Positions 51,101 through 60,730 of a DNA stretch of 64,000 nucleotides are shown here, piece by piece. The translations under genes were made by a program, and so were the position numbers. The stretch is from Pyrocephalus nanus (lineage: Eukaryota > Chordata > Aves > Passeriformes > Tyrannidae), in contig CM076268.1 in the NCBI GenBank assembly GCA_038380795.1, forward strand, positions 16,496,001-16,560,000. The letters are read 5' to 3'. Each line of letters opens with the position of its first letter. Within the stretch, counting starts at the first letter, position 1. Below the pieces are notes generated by a model that was given only the letters and a program-made list of their open reading frames with translations, was not told the origin of the DNA and did not search any database.

Positions 51101-51607
51101 AGAGATTAACAACTGGCCGATCTTGACAGACCTAAGTATGATTTTTTTTTCTTGCAGTGATATCTGAAAAAGCCAAAGTGTTGATTTTTCATAAAAACAA
51201 CAAAGTCATCACATTTCTTTTGCTTAGGCAGTTTACTTATACAGTTTGAGACTATTCTTTAAACCTCAGTTTCTGCAGTATTCCTTTATCAGATGCATCA
51301 GGATCCAGCATCTGTGGAGGTGTGGGCAACATCACACACTTCTGCCCTTTCTCAGTATTGCAATCTGTGACTCCAAGTGAAAATGCGAACACACTGGTGC
51401 TACTGAATACCAAATTCTGTAGCTTGGGAAGAAGAGCTAGGCAAGACATCACAGATCCAGGAGAGAAAGGAGATTTACCCTGGTCTTGTCGAAGTTCTCC
51501 TTGACTTTGAAGCTGCTGACTCGGCAGTCCCGCTCCGCGGTGCTGCTGCCCAGCAAGGCCAGCGCCAGCAGCAGCAGCCAGGGCAGAGCTCTCTCCGTGT
51601 GGGCCAT
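45152..51607 (-). CDS. RBP4: Retinol-binding protein 4, plasma (complete, five coding exons)
   Basis: RBP4 is a secreted lipocalin made mainly in liver that carries retinol in blood in complex with transthyretin. Minus-strand exons 51479-51607, 50692-50828, 50436-50542, 48875-49087 and 45152-45165 join in phase to 600 bp, that is 199 residues and a stop. A 24-residue signal peptide ([10 protein letters not shown] then a Leu/Ala core, ending SSTA) precedes ERDCRVSSF. The mature chain of 175 residues keeps the lipocalin G-x-W motif (SGTWY), the six cysteines of three disulphides, and the DPEGLFL entrance loop. The C-terminus is GFCS, as in chicken, shorter than the mammalian tail. Two residues near the entrance differ from mammals and chicken: WYG for WYA and LFLRDN for LFLQDN. 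The gene converges with FFAR4 and diverges from PDE6C. Identity is very secure. Confidence 0.97.
45166..48874. other. RBP4 last intron
   Basis: A 3.7-kb AT-rich intron that separates the final 14 coding bases from the rest. Apart from the ancient CR1 fragment I see nothing I can name. Confidence 0.7.
47600..48125 (-). mobile_element. Ancient CR1-family LINE fragment, reverse orientation
   Basis: The order of motifs fits the reverse complement of an old CR1 3' half: CTGTTCCAAAGGTTAATGACC, CAATAATTTTCTCTGCTCTTC, GGTTTATGCATCCAAGAATC, CTTTTGCCACATTG and CATTGGGAGTTCACTGATTC. It is heavily diverged, so the insertion is likely far older than the copy at 55.7 kb. It lies in the last RBP4 intron. 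Confidence 0.75.
48875..49087 (-). CDS. RBP4: RBP4 coding exon 4
   Basis: A 213-bp exon, [19 protein letters not shown] through [14 protein letters not shown]. The acceptor is TTCTTCCAG and the donor ATG|GTAAGA. Reading through the donor would add a false tail (KNLLFLKNF), which is not part of the protein. Confidence 0.96.
49088..50435. other. RBP4 intron between coding exons 3 and 4
   Basis: 1.35 kb of intronic sequence with no recognised repeat or gene. Confidence 0.65.
50436..50542 (-). CDS. RBP4: RBP4 coding exon 3
   Basis: A 107-bp exon, [18 protein letters not shown] through SFLQKG. The acceptor is GCCTACAG and the donor GTGAGT. It includes the CADM cysteine. Confidence 0.96.
50692..50828 (-). 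CDS. RBP4: RBP4 coding exon 2 (lipocalin G-x-W)
   Basis: A 137-bp exon, [20 protein letters not shown] through AKGRVRLF. The acceptor is CCTTGTAG and the donor GTAAGC. It contains the GTW lipocalin motif and the ligand-entrance loop. Confidence 0.96.
50829..51478. other. RBP4 intron between coding exons 1 and 2
   Basis: 0.65 kb of intronic sequence with no recognised repeat or gene. Confidence 0.65.
51479..51607 (-). CDS. RBP4: RBP4 coding exon 1 (signal peptide)
   Basis: This exon of 43 codons begins at the ATG complementary to 51605-51607 and ends VKENFDKTR. The donor is AGG|GTAAAT. The exon itself probably starts at 51614 after a CTGCTGCAG acceptor with a good pyrimidine tract, so the 5' UTR is spliced. 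Confidence 0.95.
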
Positions 51608-51745
51608 CCTGTACCTGCAGCAGACAGACAGAGAACAGCATCAGAAACAGGCTCTGTCACACAAGCGAGGAAGGGACATGTGCAGGCAAGACACCTGGTT
51701 GTCCCCAGCCCACAGCAGCAGGTCCCTGACAGACAGTGCCGGTAC

Positions 51746-51810
51746 CTGCAGCCTCTGGAGAGCCCAAGTGTTGGTGGTGGCAGTGCCCGGGCGGGGAATG
51801 CTTTATGTAG
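51746..51810 (-). promoter_or_regulatory. RBP4: RBP4 core promoter and non-coding exon 1 (predicted)
   Basis: On the minus strand a TATA-like ACATAAAGC (RC of 51800-51808) lies 25-30 bp before a likely start near 51775. A CTGCAG|GTACC donor at 51745/51746 would end a short non-coding first exon. That exon could splice to the acceptor at 51614/51615. Mammalian RBP4 also has a non-coding first exon. Start site and exon are inferred from motifs. Confidence 0.5.
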
Positions 51811-54800
51811 TCCTGGGGCTTTCGCAACTCCCTGCACTACAAAGCCAGAGTTGGAGGGGGAGCAGGTACGTGGGTTAGTGCCTGCTGCAGGCTGGGCCCC
51901 TTCATAACAGCCTCTTGCGTAACACCCATGGGCTCAGGTGGTCTTTGACCCTGATCTGCAGCCAAGCAGATGCTAGGAACAAATGCCTCTCTTTGCTTTT
52001 CCAGACCCAAAACCAGAGCTCACACCTGGGGGAAGAGGTGTCCACATGTATGTGCAGAACAAATGGTATGAGACGCACCCCATCTTTGCACAGGGGAGAG
52101 TGAACTGCCCCCCACCCTGTGATCTTACACACTGCAGTCCAAAATCTTTCTCACCCAATGTGCTAAACCCAGTTACAAGGTGCAGACTTGCTTCCTCCAC
52201 CTCCTTCCCAAATTCATTTTCTCTTTTTCCTTATAAACAGTGGCAAACATAATACTTGCAAGTTTCTGCTAATGTTTCTGAAAGCCTGGTCATGCCAGAA
52301 TCGATTCAGGTCCTCATGACTGATTCCATCTTGCTTCCAAAAGGCTGTCTTGGGTGCTAATTCATCTCACGATTGGGTCCCAGCAACAGGAACCGGGGCC
52401 CTGCAGATCCTCAGGAGGGTGAAAGAGCCCTTTTGTGTGGTCCTGAAAAGGCAGCAGCACTAAGAGTGGCCTGCAAATAGCCAAATCCATGTACACACCA
52501 CATATGACCCTTCTGACATAAGTTTTAAATCAGATATTCCACAATTTCTATTCTGTTTTTGACAAACTGTTTTCAGTTATATAAACCATTATTTTCTCCT
52601 GTCCAGGCAAGTTTTGCTGCCTCTCAGTCAATATTTGTTCTCCAGTTTCAACATCTTTAGGAAGCATTAGAGAAAACCTGTTAATTATTTTCTAGGCATG
52701 TAACTAGAGAAGGATAGGAATGATTGTTACCAAGAGAACTAATTCACCTACTTTTTTCACCTCCCAATTTTGAAAGAATAAAGGCAGAAGCCTGTTATTT
52801 GAAAGGTCTGTGTTCATTACTTTAAAAATTAAGCAAAAACATAACTTAAATATGGAAACACCAATGTAGTATTAAAAAAACACTTCAATAGTAGCTGATG
52901 CACAGAATTAAACTAATATATTCAGCCTGGTCTTTCCCAGAAATTTACTTCAGCCTTTCATATTCCTTTCATATATTCATAAATATATTGAACTTTTAAC
53001 TCATCTGTCCTTTACAATCTCTTCACACATGTAACGCAAACAGTCTGTTTGAATTATCTTCCTTTTCTGCTTTGTGTCGGAGCTTTTTTGCACAGACAGT
53101 GTGTTTTTGTTCACTTTCTCAAACATCAGTTGCTCAGGGCTGTTCCAAGTATGCTTTTCAGCCTTTGATTTCCTGGATAATATCAGACACTACGAATTCC
53201 ATTATGTTTATTGCTAAGCTTCTATTTGGGGTAAAAAACATATTCAACACAGGGAACCAGAAAGGTGTATGTATATTATTTGTCCTGAAACATTCAGTGG
53301 TAGCTTTTCAATAAGTCAACAGTTCCATTTTTAAACTGAGATTTTCAAGCTTGCTAATTCCTACAGAGACTGAAGAGAATTAGTAACCTATACCTTTCTG
53401 GTGGCTTTTAGAAATTTGCTCCAATCTCTGGCAATGGTGAGACCAGTGATACATATGCATTTTTATAAAACCTCTACAAAACACTCACTAGTCTTAATAT
53501 ATGAATTCGTCATACTTACAAGATCAAAATCAACATGGATTTTCTTTGTTCAGTGTCTCACATGACTGATAGCAATAAAATGGATTATAGCTTAATTTAT
53601 AAGCTCTAAAGCTATATACTTCCTTTAATACCAAAGAAAACATTATTTCTTTATTCTCTGTCAATTTGGGAAATATTATAATTTCTCCTAAGTTGTCCTG
53701 TTCAAAAATCTATATACTGCTTTATATTGCCAGAGAGGTTCTTGCAGGATCAAACCTATTCCCATACATTTTTTCAATAACATAATTATCTATGGAAATC
53801 CTAAGGCAGAGGTTTTCAAAGGAGTTTACAGTCACTCATCCAAATCAATCAAAACATGTTGAGATTTGACCACCTCTGAAAATCTAAGTCAGTGTTCCTG
53901 TTATACAATACTGCTTGTTGTCAGCAGTTTTACAGAAAGCAGACCAATCCAGGCTTCACTGAAACAAAAATTTGCTTCTGCTAATAAATTTTAATGACAT
54001 TTGTTCTATATATGTGCAAGAGCTACTATAGTCTCTTAAATTAATCTAAAATAAATCAGAAACATGTAGTTTTGTATTAGCCATGGCACAGAATTTCTTT
54101 AATTGTGTACCTCCACTGATCTCTGCACTATTTGGCAACTCATACCTGGTGGAGAGACTTAGTAATTATAACTTCTAACTCATTCTCAAATCTGGATTTC
54201 TACAATCTCTACAGTCCATAGGTAATGCCTAAGAAAATTCTTCTTTTGAGTATTTGCTATAACTGGAAACTTGTGGTAGTGCAGTAGCTACAGTGAAGTC
54301 ACATCTGCATTTCCCAGTCAGATTTCAACAATGGCAATATTTTCCATTAGGAATAGAAAGAGAAAATACACAGAAAAGTTCAGATTTTCAAAGGAAATGG
54401 TGGGAAGAAAATATTAATTGTAGGAGTTATTTCAGCATTATTTAGGAAAAAAAAAAGGAAGAAACAAGAGTCAAATTACTATTTAAAACATTTTTAACCC
54501 TGCAACAGTGCTTTAAATATTAAAATAACTAGGATTTTATTTGTGTAAAATAAGTGTGGCCACAAGAATAAGTCTAGCTCTTAGGAGAAAGTTGGCTCAA
54601 AAGCCCACTAATAGGAAATGGAGCGTCCATTTCCATCCAGATTGCACATAGACTGAAAGACTTTTTGTTGTCTTCTTAGGGCTATTTATTTGTAGAATGC
54701 CATTCACAAACATTAAACTCTTAGAGGCAGATTTTGCAGGTGAATGAATGCCTGCTGTGGGCACAGAGCAGTGGATGTAAGTGTAGCCACTGCCCTGTGA

Positions 54801-55229
54801 AACCAGACTCATATGCAACAGCAAATGGCATGATTTGAGCCAAGGAGCTCCGTGTACTTTGCAAGGGACAACTGTGTACACTGTCACCATCACAACCATT
54901 CCCCTCAGTGGCAGTCCAGGTACAGAGGTCAAGGACAGAATGGAATAGAAAAGATTGGCCTTTGCTCCATGCCAGCCCGTGTACTACCTGATTTTGTAAT
55001 TGAGTGACTTGACATTCTGTTTAGGGAGTAAATTTCCTGAACTCTTTATAAACAGTATTTACTAGCATACCTAGTTTAAAATGGTACCTTTACTTTCTTA
55101 AGAAAATCTTTCTGAGCATGGTGATTCTCAATTGAAATGTTCTTCTAGGCATGTTACTAAAATGGAAATAACTTGAAACAAAGATGTCAAGTTTGCTAAC
55201 GGGCTGGCCTTTGGAAGAGCTCTAAACCT

Positions 55230-55440
55230 GAGTGAGTCCAGCAAAGAGCTACAAAAAGATCACTGAGAAATAAGAGAATCTGACAAAAAGAGAGGCTGAG
55301 AGAGCTGGAACTGTTCAGCCTGAAAAGATGGTTTGGCGGGATCTTTTCAAGTGTATAAATATCTTGCAGAAGGGAATGAAGAAGACAGAGTCAGACTCTT
55401 CTCAGTGGTGCTGTGTAATATTCTCAGTAATAAAAACTGG
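55230..55440 (+). mobile_element. Older CR1 LINE fragment, forward orientation
   Basis: GAGAGAGCTGGAACTGTTCA, then GGATCTTTTCAAGTGTATAA, then AGACTCTTCTCAGTGGTGC is the central part of a CR1 3' UTR region. It overlaps in content with the next copy, so this is a separate insertion. Confidence 0.85.
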
Positions 55441-55659
55441 CCAGGTAAGCTCCCCAGGTAGTAAATGTCAGAATGGCTGTAATTAAAAGGTTGCTGTCCT
55501 TTGCTCAGTCCGCATACTAAAATTCATGCCAACCTATGAAGAAGCCCATGCTTTAGTCAAAGCTACAGTGCATCTGGCAAGCCAGGTTAACCCCTTCATG
55601 CTAAACCGGCCATTTACTTCAGGAAATTTCCCGTAGAGTCTACAGCATCTGTTGAGTCA

Positions 55660-56098
55660 AAAGGAGGACAATGAAGATGGTGCAGGGCCTTGAGGGGAAG
55701 CCGTATGAAGAGCAGCTGAGGTCACTTGGTCTGCTCAGCCTGGAGGAGACTGAGGGGAGACCTCATTGCAGTTACAACTTCTTTGTGAGGAGGAGGGGCA
55801 GGCACTGATCTCTGCTCTGTGGTAACCAGTGACAGGACCCAAGGGAATGGCCTGAAGTTGTGTCAGGGGAGGTTTAGGTTGGATATTAGAGAGAGATTCT
55901 TCACCCAGAGGGTGCTGGAACAGGCTCCCCAGGGAAGTGGTCACAGCACCGAGCCTGACAGAGTTCAAGAAGGGTTTGGACAATACTCTGGGGCACAAGG
56001 TGTGACTCTTGGGGATGGTCCTGTGCAAGGTCAGGAGTTGGATTCACGATCCTTGTGGGTCCCTTCCAACTTGGCATATTCTGCGATTCTGTGATTTC
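55660..56098 (+). mobile_element. CR1 LINE 3' end, forward orientation
   Basis: A well-preserved 5'-truncated CR1 of about 440 bp. It shows CTGCTCAGCCTGGAGGAGAC, CAGTGACAGGACC, TTCTTCACCCAGAGGGTGCT, CAGGCTCCCCAGGGAAGTGG and GGGTCCCTTCCAACTTGG. It ends in the family's terminal 8-bp repeat (ATTCTGCGATTCTGTGATT). Two overlapping open frames here are CR1 artefacts. Confidence 0.95.
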
Positions 56099-58871
56099 AT
56101 GAACCCCCAGAGCTAATCATTGGTGGTTTTAGGGGAACATGAAAATTTTCAGCCATATGAAAAAAAAAGGCAGTTAGCTTACTCTTCAGTGTTTACATTT
56201 TTAAGATTACTTCTGTAAGAAAAGAGATAGAAAGTTATTGTAAAAGAAACATACAAATTGAAGATGTTTATAAAGGTCCCCAGAATATACAAGATCGGTG
56301 ACACAAAAACAGTTCAGTGCCAAAACTTGGTTATGTTAGGGTCAGAAAATAACTGCTGTAAAAACCTACAGAATCTGTTCTCGTAGCCTACTCACCTAGG
56401 AAGAAAACAATAATATTTCTGAATATTAATTTCTTGGATTATATTGGAGATACCAATCTTCAGTGTCCAGACAGAGACCACAAAATTATCCACATCAGAA
56501 GTCTTGCACTTGAAATAAACACATTTGATCTGTGTTTCTTCAGAAAATCTTAACTGAATAAACCACATTAACTGCTATCAGTTTGGATTGGACAGAGACA
56601 TTCAGAGATGAACACTGAAGTGAACTGGGAAACCTTATAAATGCCTTTGACATTTACGTGCTGCTTGAATCTATTTAAATAACCACGTCTGTCACTTATC
56701 CTTCTTAGGAGTTTCCATGTATCACAAGGGCTCAGGAATGGTCTACTACTAAGAACTACTCCATAAATAGTTCAATTTCTGTAGTAACTATGAACGTCAA
56801 AGGCAAATGACATCATATGCATTAAAATCACAAAGCACAAATATTTCTGAGATTTTCTAAAATTAAACCGTTTGAAAAATAAGCACCCTGGTCATCATGT
56901 TTTTAAATCAAACAATCTCATCGTGCAAAAGAATCAAATCCAAATGCATATTATTTTTGCACTTAAAAGTGCAGTGAAAATGACTGTGCAAGATTAGTTT
57001 CCAATATTTAACCTCCAGGCACATAATGGAACCTACACTAAAAGGTATTTTAATAAGTGGTGATTTCATTAAAATTTTGGGGGGAAAGACATCAGTAAAA
57101 TCATGTTTTAAAGTGCCAGAAACATGACATTATTTTTTGGGTTAGTTTCTTAGAATAAACTTAAATACCAAAGTTCTTAGCTTTACTAAAGTGTCCAATA
57201 GTGTGGAAAATAAGGAGAGTAAAGGAGATAGAACAGAATGTGAATGTCATATTCCAGCAGAGAAACATTAAAATTCATTACAATTCTAGTGCTTCAAAAT
57301 GTTTAAATGCCCTAATTTACACAAGTCATTAAAATACTATTATGAGAAAAACAAGAAGTCATCAATAAAAGGAAAATGCAATGTATTTTCCTAACTCTAA
57401 AACGTGGGATTCCATAAATATAAGGCACATTTATGTATCAATCTACATTTTAATTTCTATGAAATCACTTCAACTTTTGTTATTCATGGTTAATCAATAT
57501 GAACATAGAGTTCATGATGAAACATAACATGACTAATATAGCACTAACTGAAAAAAAGCCAACTCACCTGTCTTCCAAACATAAACTGTTTCATGAAGAA
57601 CTTCTATTGGTTTCTGATACTTCTTTCCATGTCATTTCACACTTACAGAGTAAGAGTGCAATTTTAATAGTGAACATATATTAAGGAAAAACCAAAAAGA
57701 ATTAAAATATGATCTTTATTTGTTTTCTCAAAGTACAAATAGTGTAATTTATCATTTGCAAAAACAGATGGGCATAAGGGAGATTTTGTGGAACCATGAT
57801 AAGCATTTTAGGTGATCTTGCACATAGAAAAAATTATAATGATAATAAAATTGTTAGTTTACAAAAATGAAAACCCACCAACCTCCCTGCCCCCGAAGAA
57901 AATGGTATAACCTGATCAGGTTGCCTGTCTTTACTTATTCTCCCTCCGGAGAGTGACAGACCACTCTATTTCATTGGATTAATATGATGACAATATAAAG
58001 AATTAATGCTTGTAAAATTGGTTTCTCACATATGATAGAGATGAATGTGTAAATATTACATAGAAGACAATTTTCTTGAATGTTTTACCTGGGCATGAGA
58101 TAGATCCTCTATAAATCCCTCCTACTTCGAAGAAACTACCATGTAGAATGTGCCAAAATCAGTAAACAAACATGACCAAACAAATAATGCAAAAGAATGT
58201 TACTATTCCTTCACATGATTTCGCTGAAGCTCTGAAACACACTCTTTTTTTAAAGCACATCATTAAAAGTAATGAGCTAGAAATTAGGAAGATGATAAGA
58301 AATAATTTAACTTGATGTACAATTACATATAAAATTCTTTTCAAGCCTCTATTGCTTTTATACATATTGATCAAATTATGAAACTGTTAAAAGACTAAGA
58401 TATATGTGCATTTCTCCTACTGTTTTCTTGTGAACCCTACGTGTGTACAGTGGTGAGAACATTCTGCTGTGCTGCCACAGTTTAGTATCACCAGGTCACC
58501 TGTGGAGAAGATGCTGTAAACTCACACACCCACCAGTGCCCTATGCTGTCCTCCAGGCTGTTGGGGAGAAACAACCCAGTCGGGGAAAAGGAACCAGGAA
58601 AACATATGTTTATAATGTGCTGATTTCCATATGCATTTTTAACTCTCTATGGCAACTGCAGTCCAGCAAAAACTAGTGTCATACCTGGCATTTCATATCA
58701 TGGTCAGAGGGAAAACTAGTGTAGTGAGTTGGCTGCCATCACACACCGATCAGTGACCTGTTCTTTGTGCACAAGAGTATCTGCGTTAGTTGCCCATATT
58801 GATTCTTTTAGATCTGTTGATAAGAATGAATGTTGACACACTGCGGCTTCTGGAAGACAGATGAAGTTGTA

Positions 58872-58910
58872 CTTTGGCAATTATTCTTTATAAATTAAGA
58901 ATTGCCAAAG
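58872..58910. repeat. 11-bp perfect inverted repeat
   Basis: CTTTGGCAATT at 58872-58882 is complementary to 58900-58910, with a 17-nt AT-rich spacer. It lies 1.3 kb upstream of the PDE6C start. It could be a hairpin or the half-sites of a palindromic binding site. Confidence 0.75.
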
Positions 58911-59746
58911 GGTATATGTTTCCTTTTTCTTACATCAAGAATCCCTTTTTGCTTCTAAGCAAAGTGGATGCCACAAACAGAAATAAGATTAGTTGTATTG
59001 CAGCCTTCCTACTGTACTGAGATTCAGATCTGTTTCAATGAAAACACATGATTTGCTGTCATAGTTGGCACTCAGCTTAAACTCAGCCTTGTCTCTCACG
59101 TAGCCTTGGGGTGTTTGCTCCTAAAATTCAGTAGTTTCCATCATTCCTTTTCCATTCATGTGACTAATGTTGAACTTCTAATGGTAGGAAACTTTAAAGA
59201 TGTATAACCATGTATATTTAAGAGCAGAATCAAGATTCCCTCTTTGTCAAATATCTGTCAGTTATTATCATTTTTCTGCTATTTAACACAGCAGAGATTT
59301 CAATTTTTTTCTGAAGAAGGCACAGAGAAGTATAGGCATGAAGAAGGCATGAAAAAGTATAACTGGATAGTTATAGAATAAAAAATTTTACTGTCTCCTC
59401 AACTCAGAATTTAATCCATTTTCTGATGTATTTTTTCTTTTAGCTATCTATTTTAGAAAAAAAACATATAAAAAAGTCATGTCTGACTGTGGTGAGTCAA
59501 ATTCTAACTCTTTTATTCCATCTTCACCTATCACTTGTGCACCCTCAGACTTTTTTAGATTCTTTAGTTTTGTGAGGTCTTTGTGAGGATTTCACCCATT
59601 TTATGCATGTAAGCTTAATATGTATTCACTTTCAGTAATCCAATTTCTATCACTGACTCTCTATTTCAAGTAAAACCAAATTTTGCAATTTAAAAGATTT
59701 CTCCACGACATTCTGTTTTCCTGCCCCTAAGTAACTCCCACAAATA

Positions 59747-59770
59747 CACGTGTGTACATCTGTGCACGTG
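59747..59770. promoter_or_regulatory. Paired CACGTG E-boxes upstream of PDE6C
   Basis: Canonical CACGTG occurs at 59747-59752 and 59765-59770, with 12 nt between them, about 0.5 kb upstream of the PDE6C ATG. Such sites bind bHLH factors, including clock and USF/MYC proteins. A homeodomain-type TAATTA at 60011-60016 lies between them and the gene. Function is inferred only. Confidence 0.4.
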
Positions 59771-60250
59771 TCAAATGTGGGATGAGCATCTAGCTGAAAT
59801 TCCTCATATTAAGTTTTAATGGAACTTTTGTTTGCATAGTACAATATATACATACTGTGAATAAAGGAGATAACATGCAGGTATACATAGCTACACATCA
59901 GACAATTTTATAAGGTCTAAGAAATAACTAGTTAGTTTAAAATGCTAAAATGATTCCCTGAGGATTTATGAGCTAAGAATGCTCAAGGGTTTAGTGTCCT
60001 GACATCTCTTTAATTAGCAGTCTCCAAGATCTCACACTAAGAAGATGCTAAGCCAGTGCCTTCTGTCATATCTCAAGAGTTTCAGAAGGCTTGAAAGCCA
60101 CAGAGGAAGGTGAATGTATTATGTCTGTGAGCTATACAATATGTACAAAGTACATATTTCTTACTAGTAACAAGTCAGGACTTCTTGCTACCCCTCCTGC
60201 TTTGATGGTGATGAATTTCTAAAAGAAATCCTAAGAAAAATCCAGCAAAA

Positions 60251-60730
60251 ATGGGTGAGGTAAATAAAGATGCCGTTGAAAAATACTTGGAGAACAATCC
60301 TCAGTTTGCCAAGGAGTATTTTGACCGAAAAATGAGGGCAGAAGTACTGGGAAGTATCTTTAAAGTGAGCCCTGGAGATGTGAAGGAAGGAGTCAGCTTC
60401 AAAGACATGTCTCGCCTGGAGGAATGTAACATAATTTTTGAATTGATTACAGAAATCCAAGATGAAGCAGGTGTTATGGAAAAGATAGTGCACAAGGCCC
60501 TGAAGAGGCTGGCACAGCTGCTGGCAGCTGATCGGTGTAGTATGTTTCTTTGTCGTTCCCGAAATGGTATTCCAGAGGTAGCCAGCAGGCTTTTGGATGT
60601 CACTCCAACTTCCAACTACGAGGACAATTTGGTAAAACCAGAAGATGAGGTTGTTTTTACTCTGGACACCGGGATAGTGGGATGGGTTGCTCATACGAAG
60701 AAGTTTTTTAATATACCTGATGTGACAAAG
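60251..60730 (+). CDS. PDE6C: Cone cGMP phosphodiesterase alpha' subunit, first coding exon (gene continues to the right)
   Basis: PDE6C is the catalytic subunit of the cone photoreceptor phosphodiesterase, which hydrolyses cGMP after transducin activation. This 480-bp exon of 160 codons begins [20 protein letters not shown] and ends FFNIPDVTK at a GTAAGT donor. It covers the N-terminal helix region and the first part of GAF-A, including [20 protein letters not shown] and [11 protein letters not shown]. These are near-invariant in PDE6 proteins. The full protein is about 860 residues, so less than one fifth is here; the catalytic HD domain lies outside. The RBP4 neighbour and the cone-type N-terminus favour PDE6C over the rod paralogues PDE6A and PDE6B. 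The open frame continues past the donor, but that part is intronic. Confidence 0.96.

Larger units (their letters stand above)
51811..60250. other. RBP4-PDE6C divergent intergenic interval
   Basis: 8.4 kb between the two genes, mostly AT-rich. It carries two forward CR1 copies (55.2 and 55.7 kb), an 11-bp inverted repeat at 58872-58910, and paired E-boxes at 59747-59770. Short open frames in the CR1 copy are remnants or chance. No gene is supported. Confidence 0.65.

Noticed and set aside
55735..56094. Open frames of 91 and 97 codons
   Set aside because: They lie inside the CR1 3' end, outside its reverse transcriptase, and are artefacts of the repeat.
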